Assembly (NCBI RefSeq): GCF_001654915.1
Contig: NZ_LXEQ01000062.1
Strand: one strand, 5' to 3'
Source: Buttiauxella ferragutiae
Lineage (GTDB): Bacteria; Pseudomonadota; Gammaproteobacteria; Enterobacterales; Enterobacteriaceae
DNA: 64,000 bases
Shown here: positions 1 through 7,477 of the stretch, in pieces
How positions within the stretch are numbered: the stretch's first letter is position 1
Layout of the letters: each line of letters begins with the position of its first letter
The notes under the pieces: model-generated
Told to the model about the DNA's origin: nothing
Databases searched by the model: none
What the model saw: the letters and a program-made list of their open reading frames with translations, nothing else
Program-made: the position numbers and the translations under genes

Positions 1-1127
1 TCATATTCCAGCCATGCGACAGTGTTAGTAAAAGCATAAATCTCTATTGGCAGACCTTCTGCACCCGGCGCTAACTGGCGCACCATTAATGTCATGTCTT
101 TGCGAATGCGCGGGTGGTTTTGCAGATATTCTGTCAGATAAACCCGGAATGTCCCGACGTTAGTCATGCTGCGCGCATTCAGTACTGAAACCCCATCACT
201 ATTATGCGTACGGTTATAGTCTGCAATTTCCTTACTCCGCGAATCGATATAAGGCTTTAATAGTCTCGCCTTCATTAAATTTTCTATTTCATCGGTAGAA
301 AGAAAATGAATACTGGTGGTATCGATATTAATACTGCGCTTAATACGACGGCCACCTGATTGCGACATACCGCTCCAGTTTTTAAAGGCATCAGAAACCA
401 AAGCATAGGTGGGAATAGTGGTAATTGTATTATCCCAGTTACGGACTTTCACGGTGGTCAGGCCGATATCAGTTACCGCGCCATCGGCACCATACTTGGG
501 CATTTCCAGCCAGTCGCCGAGCTTTAACATGCGGTTGGCTGAAAGCTGAATACCGGCAACCAGGCCCAGAATCGGGTCTTTAAACACCAACATCAGTACC
601 GCCGCCATGGCACCCAGGCCGCTGATTAAGATGGCGGGTGACTGCCCAATAATACGCGAGACAATCATGATACCAATGATAATCGAGGCGATCAGTTTCA
701 CCCCCTGGAATATTCCCTTCAGCGGAATATCTGAGGTAATAGTAAATTTCTGTGAGAAATTATAAATCACATCCAGCAAGGAGAATAATGACAGCAACGA
801 GTAGAGCATAATCCACAGTTGCGCGCAGATAATCAGTATCTGGCTAACATCACTGCCTTTCTGCAACCACAATACCGCCTGAATATTGACAATAATCCCT
901 TGCAAGGTGAGTGCAAGCCGATGAAATAATTTATTTTCGGTGATAAGTTGCAGCCATAAATGCTGGCTGGAGTTTGCACGTCGTTCAAACGTCCGCAGAA
1001 CAATTCTATGGAGAATAAAATGCACCGCTAATGCAAATATAAAGATAATTCCCAGAACCACTAATATCGAAGTGGTCGGATCAAGGGCAACACCAAAAGT
1101 ACTTAAAAATGAAACCAAATCTTTCAT
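1..1127 (-). CDS. mscM: Miniconductance mechanosensitive channel MscM (YbdG), 3' end cut by window
   Basis: MscS-superfamily inner-membrane channel that opens on hypo-osmotic shock. The reverse-strand frame runs open from an ATG at 1127 with the Shine-Dalgarno sequence AAGGAG upstream, and begins MKDLVSFLSTFGVALD. About 375 codons are present. Several hydrophobic segments precede the MscS core, where GQSPAILISGLGAMAAVLML and the following KDPILGLVAGIQLSANRML match E. coli YbdG almost residue for residue. The beta domain follows (GDWLEMPKYGADGAV). The last visible residues are AWLEYE, so only the C-terminal end, about 40 residues judging by the E. coli length, lies outside the window. It is divergent from ybdK, as expected for this enterobacterial neighbourhood. 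Confidence 0.93.
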   Translation of the reverse strand, partial: MKDLVSFLSTFGVALDPTTSILVVLGIIFIFALAVHFILHRIVLRTFERRANSSQHLWLQLITENKLFHRLALTLQGIIVNIQAVLWLQKGSDVSQILIICAQLWIMLYSLLSLFSLLDVIYNFSQKFTITSDIPLKGIFQGVKLIASIIIGIMIVSRIIGQSPAILISGLGAMAAVLMLVFKDPILGLVAGIQLSANRMLKLGDWLEMPKYGADGAVTDIGLTTVKVRNWDNTITTIPTYALVSDAFKNWSGMSQSGGRRIKRSINIDTTSIHFLSTDEIENLMKARLLKPYIDSRSKEIADYNRTHNSDGVSVLNARSMTNVGTFRVYLTEYLQNHPRIRKDMTLMVRQLAPGAEGLPIEIYAFTNTVAWLEY

Positions 1128-1369
1128 AATAACTCCTTCATGAACGACACATATAATGCGGGGTCATAAATTCATCTGCAACCATTATTGCAGTTTTAAC
1201 TCACTGAATATTCTTTACAATATTTTCATTGCATTGATATGAAAGATAATTCTTAAGCTAAAATAATAGCGACATATACCCACATAAATTTAGAGGGTGA
1301 ATACCAAACGGCTGACTATACTAAACGCACGAATGCACTCAGTGCGGGTGCCAAAAACGAGATGACTGT

Positions 1370-2488
1370 ATGCCGCTAAGTGATTTTGTCCATTCTGAGC
1401 CATACACCCTTGGTATTGAGCTGGAATTGCAAATAATCAATCCGCCAACCAACGACCTCAGCCAGGATTCTTCGCTGCTGATTGACTCGCTAAAAGGCGT
1501 GGTGACCGAAGGCGAAGTCAAACATGACATCACCGAAAGCATGCTGGAAATTGCCACCGGAGTCTGCGCTGATATCGGCGAGGCATTTTCCCAGTTATCT
1601 GGTTTGCGCCAACACGTCCTGCACTCTGCCAGCCAACATCATCTGACTATTTGCGGCGGCGGCACACATCCGTTTCAAAAATGGCAGCGCCAGGAAGTAT
1701 GTCAAAGCGAACGCTATAACCAGACGCTGGAGCTATTCGGTTATTTAATGAAACAGGCCACAGTTTTTGGCCAACACGTGCATGTCGGCTGCGAAAATGA
1801 AGAAGACGCTATCTATTTATTGCATGGTTTATCGCGCTTTGTTCCTCATGTTATCGCCCTTTCCGCCTCGTCACCCTATATTCAGGGCGGGGATACGACT
1901 TATGCTTCATCACGGCTGAATATTTTCTCGGCGTTTCCGGACAACGGCCCGGCCCCGTTTGTTAGCGACTGGCAAGAGTTTAAATGGATGTACCAACGAC
2001 TCGAGTCCAGCGGCATCGTACAGTCGATGAAAGACCTGCACTGGGATATTCGCCCCAGCCCAAATTTTGGCACCATAGAAGTACGCGTGATGGATACACC
2101 TTTGACTATCACTCGTGCAGTCAACATTGCCGGTTTTATTCAGGCGCTGGCGCATTGGCTGCTGAGCGAACGTCCTTTCGTTCCGCGTTCCGAAGATTAT
2201 CTGCTGTACCGCTTCAACCGTTTTCAGGCCAGCCGCTTTGGCTTTGAAGGGAAACTGACTGATGTACGCTGCGGTGAGCAACGCACGCTGGCAGAAGATA
2301 TTTTGCCCCTGCTTGATACTCTCGCCCCCTATGCAGCACAACTTCAGGCGACCTCTGCTTTAGAAGCGATAGAAGGTTATGTACGCAGAAATGACAGTGA
2401 CACCCGTCGTATCCGCCAATTTATTAGCGAAGGTGGACTGTTAACTGAGTTGATACGCAAGCATTGTGAAATTTGGGCAACTGATTAA
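1370..2488 (+). CDS. ybdK: Carboxylate-amine ligase YbdK (weak glutamate-cysteine ligase type)
   Basis: Member of the GCS2 family, ATP-dependent carboxylate-amine ligases with weak gamma-glutamylcysteine synthetase activity in vitro. At 372 residues it has exactly the E. coli YbdK length. Visible family motifs are GIELE near residues 15-19, HDITESMLE at 52-60, ICGGGTHPF and the QHVHVG segment, with DLHWDIRPSP later. These correspond to the nucleotide and metal-binding barrel of the family. The ATG at 1370 has a GAGATGA ribosome-binding region upstream. It is divergent from mscM across 242 bases and appears monocistronic; the physiological substrate is unsettled in the family. Confidence 0.93.
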   Translation: MPLSDFVHSEPYTLGIELELQIINPPTNDLSQDSSLLIDSLKGVVTEGEVKHDITESMLEIATGVCADIGEAFSQLSGLRQHVLHSASQHHLTICGGGTHPFQKWQRQEVCQSERYNQTLELFGYLMKQATVFGQHVHVGCENEEDAIYLLHGLSRFVPHVIALSASSPYIQGGDTTYASSRLNIFSAFPDNGPAPFVSDWQEFKWMYQRLESSGIVQSMKDLHWDIRPSPNFGTIEVRVMDTPLTITRAVNIAGFIQALAHWLLSERPFVPRSEDYLLYRFNRFQASRFGFEGKLTDVRCGEQRTLAEDILPLLDTLAPYAAQLQATSALEAIEGYVRRNDSDTRRIRQFISEGGLLTELIRKHCEIWATD

Positions 2489-2716
2489 TTTTTTTCTGAT
2501 TTAATACTTTGCAGCATTATTATTATGCGCAAAGTTATTGAGATATAAATAAATTCAGCGCCCATTAATTATTACTTAATTAATGCTTACTATTTCCGGC
2601 AATTTACTTCATGAATAGACATGCTAAAGTCGTTCTCAATAACGCCCCTACCATTTAGAACGGAAAGTAATAACTTACCGTGATAGTGCCAAGTATTTGT
2701 TAAAAGGATTTACAGC

Positions 2717-3283
2717 ATGAACAACTCAGCAAATTGCGTAATGAAAAACATTTATATTCTGAGTGATAATTGTTTTTTACTACCTGGTGTGAAGCATCTA
2801 TTGTCAACCCTTGACCAACAAGACGTTACGTTCAGCGTTAATCACATTGCGAACAATAATCTCCACTGCTTTTTTGAAGCGTTAAAAGAGCAGGAGGATG
2901 ATGCTAATACGGTTAACTATTTTATCGCTGAAAAGCAGGTATTTTATATTTTGAAGTCTAATAATAAATCTCCGGCGGGCATCATCATCCCACCGACAGT
3001 TAATTTGGATGAACTGTGTAAGATCCTGCTGAAATGTAATGAAAAAGAGACACTCCTGAATTCTGATTTTTACTATCGCAATACGCATTCACACCGTGAA
3101 GTTGAAGTGGTATCGATGTTGCTGGAAGGTATTCAGCCTAAAAATATCGCAAACAAGTTAGGGATCTCGATTAAAACGGTGAGCCATCACAAGCAAATCG
3201 CGATTAAGAAAAGTGGTTTCTCAAACTTTAATGAGTACTACCTGCGTAATCTGACTATTAATCCTTTCATTCCGCATCACTGA
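2717..3283 (+). CDS. LuxR-type HTH transcriptional regulator, AT-rich
   Basis: A 188-residue protein with a C-terminal LuxR/FixJ-type helix-turn-helix at about residues 124-172. The core reads HREVEVVSMLLEGIQPKNIA followed by NKLGISIKTVSHHKQ, the typical recognition-helix pattern. The N-terminal 120 residues resemble a degenerate receiver or sensor fold (YILSDNCFLLPGVKHLL) but I see no canonical phospho-acceptor pocket. It sits alone between ybdK and the cupin gene, with an AAGGA Shine-Dalgarno before the ATG. The gene and its flanks (about 2,490-3,290) are clearly richer in A+T than neighbouring genes, which suggests horizontal acquisition. Enterobacterial proteins of this layout often control fimbriae or surface structures, but no target is apparent here. 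Confidence 0.8.
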   Translation: MNNSANCVMKNIYILSDNCFLLPGVKHLLSTLDQQDVTFSVNHIANNNLHCFFEALKEQEDDANTVNYFIAEKQVFYILKSNNKSPAGIIIPPTVNLDELCKILLKCNEKETLLNSDFYYRNTHSHREVEVVSMLLEGIQPKNIANKLGISIKTVSHHKQIAIKKSGFSNFNEYYLRNLTINPFIPHH

Positions 3284-3510
3284 TCGTTTCCTCTTCCCTA
3301 CCCTCCTCCACCTTTGGGGGAGGAACGGCCTCACTCTCCATTCATGAATCCAGCTCATAGTGCCATTCTTATTTAGCAGGCTAATCTACAAATTCCCGCA
3401 GTGTTAGAGTTTCATTTTCGGATAATACGGCAAGCCTGAACGAGTTTCCTATACTTCAGAGTCATGTTGTCCATTTAACCTCGGCAGCACATGCCGAAGT
3501 GGAGGAGAAA

Positions 3511-3918
3511 ATGGAAGAAAAATTGAAAATCACCCCAGCGGGATCTCAGCCATCACAATCTGGTCCGGAAAGTTACTTCACAGGAAGAGTCCGTATTGAT
3601 GCCCCTTTCCAGACCACACCGCCCGCGCGTACCGGCGGAGCAACCGTCACTTTTGAACCCGGCGCTCGTACTGCCTGGCACACCCATCCATTGGGCCAAA
3701 CCCTGATCATCACGCACGGTCATGGCTGGCTACAGGAATGGGGTGCTGGAATTCGTGAAATAAACCAGGGTGATGTTGTCTGGATCCCGGAAGGCATCAA
3801 ACACTGGCACGGCGCAACGCCTGATAACGCCATGACCCACATCGCGATTGCTGAGTCGCTCAATGGCAGCCCCGTTGAGTGGATGGAACACGTTAGCGAC
3901 GATCAGTACAAAAAGTAA
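3511..3918 (+). CDS. Small cupin-domain protein
   Basis: A single-domain cupin of 135 residues. The metal-binding motif 1 is seen as HTHPLGQTLIITHG and motif 2 as KHWHGA, with the GDVVWIPEG turn between them. Proteins of this type are annotated as carboxymuconolactone-linked cupins or mandelonitrile-lyase-like enzymes; the substrate cannot be read from sequence. The ATG at 3511 is preferred over an in-frame GTG at 3499 because GGAGGA (3501-3506) lies just ahead of it. The alcohol dehydrogenase gene follows after 72 bases on the same strand, so the two probably form an operon, perhaps for aldehyde or alcohol detoxification. Confidence 0.85.
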   Translation: MEEKLKITPAGSQPSQSGPESYFTGRVRIDAPFQTTPPARTGGATVTFEPGARTAWHTHPLGQTLIITHGHGWLQEWGAGIREINQGDVVWIPEGIKHWHGATPDNAMTHIAIAESLNGSPVEWMEHVSDDQYKK

Positions 3919-3990
3919 AACGGCGAATTTCGTCAACTCCCTCACCGCCCGCCGCATGGCGGGTCGCGACATTTCACCCGGAGAAATACC

Positions 3991-5046
3991 ATGACGATGA
4001 AAGTGCTCGGTTATGCGGCGCAGTCTGCAGAGGTTCCCCTTGCTCCATTCGAATTTATCCGACGCTCACCGCGTCCTGATGATGTAGTCATTGAAGTGAT
4101 GTATTGCGGCGTGTGCCACTCAGACCTCCACCAGGCGCGCAACGACTGGGGTTTCAGCCAGTATCCGTTAGTGCCAGGCCATGAAGTGGTCGGTCGCGTG
4201 GCTTCCGTGGGCAGCAACGTGACGAAATTCAAGCCGGGCGATTACGCCGGAATCGGCTGCATGGTGGATTCTTGTCGCACCTGCCATCCGTGTCAGGAAG
4301 GGCTGGAGCAGTATTGCGAAGAAGGTAACATACAGACTTACAATGGTGTAGACCGCCATGACCACCAGCCCACGTATGGCGGATATTCACAAGCCATTGT
4401 CGCCTCTGAAGATTTTGTGCTGAAAATGCCGCAAGGGATGGACCTGAAAGGCGCGGCACCGTTGCTGTGTGCCGGTATCACCACCTGGTCGCCGCTGCGC
4501 CACTGGAATGTGGGTAAAGGGAGTAAGGTCGCGGTGGTTGGGCTGGGCGGCCTGGGTCACATGGCGTTGAAACTGGCTAACGCGATGGGTGCGGAAGTCA
4601 CCCTGTTCACCCGTTCGGCCAGCAAAGAGGCGGATGCTCGCCGCTTAGGGGCGCACCACATTGTACTTTCTACCGATGACGCGCAGATGGCGTCAGTCCA
4701 CAACCAGTTCGATTTGATTATCGACACGGTGCCTTACGCCCACGACATCAACCCCTATATGCCAACGCTGACGCTGGACGGAACCCTGGTGTATGTCGGG
4801 TTGTTGGGCAGTATTGAGCCACCCGTGAGCACCTTGCCGCTGATTCTGGGGCGTCGTTCCGTTGCCGGTTCCTGCATTGGCGGCATCAAAGAAACCCAGG
4901 AGATGCTGGATTTCTGCGGCGAACACGGAATCGTGTCGGATATCGAAATGGTCAACATTGCGGATATTAACGAAGCCTATGAGCGAATGCTGAAAAGCGA
5001 TGTGAAGTACCGTTTTGTGATTGATATGGCGTCGCTGAAAGCCTGA
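3991..5046 (+). CDS. Zinc-dependent NAD(P) alcohol/aldehyde dehydrogenase, YahK/cinnamyl-alcohol family
   Basis: A 351-residue medium-chain dehydrogenase/reductase. Catalytic zinc ligands are visible as Cys42 in GVCHSDLH and His64-Glu65 in GHEVVGRV. The structural zinc loop has Cys95, Cys98, Cys101 and Cys109. The cofactor motif VVGLGGLGHMALKLA follows. The C-terminal segment GGIKETQEMLDFCGEHGIV and the ending NEAYERMLKSDVKYRFVIDM closely match E. coli YahK, an NADPH-dependent aldehyde reductase, but overall divergence suggests a paralogue and not the orthologue. A second in-frame ATG lies two codons in. It follows the cupin gene and is closed by a strong terminator. Confidence 0.9.
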   Translation: MTMKVLGYAAQSAEVPLAPFEFIRRSPRPDDVVIEVMYCGVCHSDLHQARNDWGFSQYPLVPGHEVVGRVASVGSNVTKFKPGDYAGIGCMVDSCRTCHPCQEGLEQYCEEGNIQTYNGVDRHDHQPTYGGYSQAIVASEDFVLKMPQGMDLKGAAPLLCAGITTWSPLRHWNVGKGSKVAVVGLGGLGHMALKLANAMGAEVTLFTRSASKEADARRLGAHHIVLSTDDAQMASVHNQFDLIIDTVPYAHDINPYMPTLTLDGTLVYVGLLGSIEPPVSTLPLILGRRSVAGSCIGGIKETQEMLDFCGEHGIVSDIEMVNIADINEAYERMLKSDVKYRFVIDMASLKA

Positions 5047-5052
5047 TATTCG

Positions 5053-5090
5053 CGCCCTCTCTGGCTACTGAGAGGGCGTCTTAATCTTTA
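5053..5090 (+). terminator. Rho-independent terminator after the alcohol dehydrogenase
   Basis: Perfect 9-bp stem CGCCCTCTC (5053-5061) pairing with GAGAGGGCG (5070-5078), 8-base loop, followed by a T-rich tract TCTTAATCTTTATTTTT. It separates the dehydrogenase from the DUF2946 gene. Confidence 0.85.
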
Positions 5091-5111
5091 TTTTTCCCAT
5101 CATCTATATTT

Positions 5112-5139
5112 TTAACAATTCATCCATTCCATGTACAAT
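5112..5139 (+). promoter_or_regulatory. Candidate sigma-70 promoter for the DUF2946-PepSY pair
   Basis: TTAACA at 5112-5117 and TACAAT at 5134-5139 separated by 16 bases, located just after the preceding terminator and about 35 bases before the first gene. This is a reasonable match to -35 and -10 elements, but it is prediction by eye only. Confidence 0.5.
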
Positions 5140-5174
5140 CGCGCAACAATAGTCAGCTTTGGTAGATTGCCCGC

Positions 5175-5600
5175 TTGCCGTCACTTTTCACTCTTTCACG
5201 CCATAAATGGCTATCAGCGCTCGCATTACTGGCGATGCTGATGCTTTTTATCGCCCCGGTGATTTCAAAATCACTGGAGCAACAGCGTGCAGTGCAAGGC
5301 GGCGAGCATAAAATGATGAGTCACACGGCTGGCATGATGATGGACATGGGGGCGATGAAAATGCCCGCCTCATCACATCTGATGCCGGGTGCGGGCGCTT
5401 CATTGATGGACGATATTGCCTGTGGATACTGCCAGTTGCTGCTGCATATCCCGCTCATCGTCTGGCTGTTTATTCCTTTTATCTGGCTGGCATGGCGAAT
5501 TTCGCGTACGCCTCCCTCGCCGGTTATCGCCCCGCTTCTGGCTCAGCATGACGATGCCGAAGCCCTGCCCCGCGCCCCTCCTGTCGCACTGTTTCGTTAA
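5175..5600 (+). CDS. DUF2946-type His/Met-rich membrane protein (putative copper handling)
   Basis: A 141-residue protein with an N-terminal hydrophobic segment (LSALALLAMLMLFIAPVIS), then a Met/His-rich stretch (residues about 43-75, with repeated HKMM, GMMMDMG, MKMP), a CGYCQLLLH motif and a second hydrophobic segment. This arrangement fits the DUF2946 family, often found near copper-responsive genes, and Met/His-rich loops commonly bind Cu(I). The start is uncertain: the frame opens with TTG at 5175 and I see no ATG before the membrane segment. The PepSY gene follows after 41 bases with an AAAGGA site, implying an operon. Confidence 0.75.
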   Translation: MPSLFTLSRHKWLSALALLAMLMLFIAPVISKSLEQQRAVQGGEHKMMSHTAGMMMDMGAMKMPASSHLMPGAGASLMDDIACGYCQLLLHIPLIVWLFIPFIWLAWRISRTPPSPVIAPLLAQHDDAEALPRAPPVALFR

Positions 5601-5641
5601 TACAAACATCATTTAACGTCACAATTCGACAAAGGATTATC

Positions 5642-7021
5642 ATGCCTGCAAATCAATCGCAGCTCGCCTGTCGTGGCGCGCTGCTGACGCTGTTGCGTCG
5701 CCTGCATTTCTATATTGGCCTGTTCGTCGGCCCGTTTATTTTCGTCGCAGCCCTGACGGGCACACTCTATGTGCTGACACCACAAATTGAGAACGCGCTT
5801 TATCACCAGGCATTGCGCACTCAAGACACAGGTGAAAACCAGCCGCTTTCGCAGCAAATTGCCGCAGCACGCAAGTTTATCGGCGAAGATGCCACGATTT
5901 ACGCAGTGCGCCCGGCTCCTGAAACTGGCGATTCTACGCGCGTGCAGTTTGTTGATTCTGCATTAGGGGAATCGGAGTCGAGAGCGATTTTTGTCTCACC
6001 GGCAACCCTGGCCATTCAGGGGGATTTGACGGTGTATGGCACCAGCGGCGTGCTCCCGCTACGCACCTGGATTGACCAGCTTCATCGCAGTTTATTACTC
6101 GGGGATATAGGGCGAATTTACAGCGAGCTGGCGGCTTCGTGGCTGTGGATTGCGGCATTAGGTGGCGTTGTTTTGTGGCTGACTTCACGGCCAAAAAGAA
6201 AGCTGAAAGTGCGGAAAACCCCGCAAAGAAGCGCACGCCACTGGCATATTACGCTGGGTGCCACGTTACTGCTCGGGCTACTCTTTTTCTCTGCTACGGG
6301 GTTAACCTGGTCACAGTGGGCAGGCGGGAATATCGACAAAATGCGCAGTTCGCTGGGGTGGATGACACCGCAAGTGAATACCGCGCTGACCCCGCAAACG
6401 GGTCACCCGCACATCGATTCGCATGCAGAACATCACGCCATGATGAAAGGGATGGTGATGCCTGAAACCGAGGATAGCAACTGGGACGAGGTGCTTCGCG
6501 CCGCACGTGCGGCGGGAATTGAATCCAACAAGGTCGAGATCCGCGCGCCGCGTTCGGCAGATAAAGCCTGGACGGTGACTGAAATTGACCGTGCATGGCC
6601 GACTCATGTCGATAGCGCGGCGATCGACCCAAATGGCTTCAAGGTCATCGACCGGACGTATTTCACTGATTTCCCAATGGTCGCCAAACTCACGCGCTGG
6701 GGGATTGATGCTCATATGGGAGTGCTTTTCGGGTTGCCGAACCAACTCTTGCTGGCGGCGTTTGGTTTTGGCCTGTGCGGCATGATCGTTCTGGGTTACC
6801 ACATGTGGTGGCTCAGACGCCCGGTAATATCTGCAAGTAATCCCGCACAAACACTGAGCGAGTCATGGCTGGCTTTGCCAATCATCTGGCGTAGCGCCGT
6901 GTTGTTGATTGCCCTGCTATTCAGCTTTGCCTTGCCGGTAATGGGGGTGAGTTTGCTGCTGTTTGTCGCCACTGATATTGCCCGCTGGTGGAGGCATTCG
7001 TTGAAATTGCAGGTTTCGTAA
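5642..7021 (+). CDS. PepSY-domain inner-membrane protein (PiuB-like)
   Basis: A 459-residue PepSY-associated membrane protein. The first membrane helix (LHFYIGLFVGPFIFVAALTG) matches the start of the PepSY_TM family, followed by a periplasmic part, further helices, a second PepSY-like region (WDEVLRAARAAGIESNKVEI) and a C-terminal helix pair. A His-rich loop (HPHIDSHAEHHAMMKGMVM, about residues 258-276) suggests metal binding. Family members sit with TonB-dependent siderophore or copper receptors and are thought to act as membrane reductases or metal-transport partners. Pairing with the Met/His-rich DUF2946 protein favours copper. No TonB-dependent receptor lies adjacent. Confidence 0.85.
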   Translation: MPANQSQLACRGALLTLLRRLHFYIGLFVGPFIFVAALTGTLYVLTPQIENALYHQALRTQDTGENQPLSQQIAAARKFIGEDATIYAVRPAPETGDSTRVQFVDSALGESESRAIFVSPATLAIQGDLTVYGTSGVLPLRTWIDQLHRSLLLGDIGRIYSELAASWLWIAALGGVVLWLTSRPKRKLKVRKTPQRSARHWHITLGATLLLGLLFFSATGLTWSQWAGGNIDKMRSSLGWMTPQVNTALTPQTGHPHIDSHAEHHAMMKGMVMPETEDSNWDEVLRAARAAGIESNKVEIRAPRSADKAWTVTEIDRAWPTHVDSAAIDPNGFKVIDRTYFTDFPMVAKLTRWGIDAHMGVLFGLPNQLLLAAFGFGLCGMIVLGYHMWWLRRPVISASNPAQTLSESWLALPIIWRSAVLLIALLFSFALPVMGVSLLLFVATDIARWWRHSLKLQVS

Positions 7022-7069
7022 ACCACCCTCACCCTGATGGCTGTCTCTTAGTCACAGGGGCGCTTCCTG

Positions 7070-7260
7070 CCAAGCCGGAGAAGGTTCCGTTCACCAGGCG
7101 ACAGCGTGTTTATGTCGCGACGGAACCGGTGAACGTCTTAGGGTGGCCACCGTCGCCACCCTAAGAACCCTGACTCCCGGCAAATAAATCGCCGCAAGCG
7201 GTAAACCTCCATTTTGCCTCCGTGTCAGGGTCATGTGGTCGGGAGCCACGTGTGAGAGCG
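7070..7260. other. Highly structured non-coding block, possibly a C4/CI-like phage antisense-RNA remnant
   Basis: Part of the 456-base gap before lldP. GGTTCC and GTTCACC (7083-7095) recur as complements GGAACC and GGTGAAC (7122-7134) in the same order, around a hairpin GCGACA/TGTCGC (7098-7118). A perfect 11-bp stem follows (7137-7147 with 7155-7165). A second pair, ACCCTGAC and CTCCCG (7167-7179), recurs as complements GTCAGGGT (7224-7231) and CGGGAG (7240-7245), around a CCGC/GCGG hairpin at 7192-7201. Two A-B...A'-B' arrangements in tandem resemble the a'/b' to a''/b'' pairing of phage P1/P4 C4-type antisense RNAs that control Icd or Ash expression. That link is inference. No protein-coding phage gene remains beside it. 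Confidence 0.4.
7138..7212 (-). CDS. Possible 24-residue leader ORF inside the structured block
   Basis: ATG at 7212 on the reverse strand is preceded by a strong GGAGG (7217-7221) at 4-base spacing. It encodes MEVYRLRRFICRESGFLGWR then RWPP, ending at TAA. The ribosome-binding site lies between complementary boxes, so translation could be gated by RNA pairing. It may be only a leader peptide, or a remnant of a phage immunity target. Confidence 0.25.
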   Translation of the reverse strand: MEVYRLRRFICRESGFLGWRRWPP

Positions 7261-7294
7261 ATAATCCGCTTTGCTCCCTCCCCTACCCCACAAT

Positions 7295-7309
7295 ATTGGT
7301 CCTACCAAT
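7295..7309. promoter_or_regulatory. LldR operator, upstream copy
   Basis: ATTGGTCCTACCAAT, a 15-bp palindrome with a one-base centre. It matches the GntR/FadR-type operator sequence known for LldR upstream of E. coli lldPRD. The identical sequence recurs 126 bases downstream. Confidence 0.85.
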
Positions 7310-7420
7310 CCTGCCAAAAACGTGACTGATTTACCCATAATGACAAAATCAGTTACACACTCATTGCCATTAATTAACAAAAGATTAACCTTTATCCATA
7401 GCGCACCCTACATCGCCAAA

Positions 7421-7435
7421 TTGGTCCTACCAATA
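7421..7435. promoter_or_regulatory. LldR operator, downstream copy
   Basis: Exact second copy of ATTGGTCCTACCAAT, 43 bases before the lldP start codon. The 126-base centre-to-centre distance equals 12 turns of B-DNA, so the two sites face the same side and could support a repression loop around the promoter between them. Confidence 0.85.
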
Positions 7436-7477
7436 ACGCGAAAAATAATAAGCACATCACGTTCTGGAGAGTCCTGC

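Noticed and set aside
3297..3325. Hairpin TCCTCC.../GGAGGA after the LuxR gene as a terminator
   Set aside because: The stem is short with poor symmetry and is not followed by a T-run, so I did not list it.
7271..7477. 69-codon N-terminal extension of lldP
   Set aside because: It spans both LldR operators and lacks membrane or family similarity; the ATG at 7478 gives the exact E. coli length and has a ribosome-binding site.
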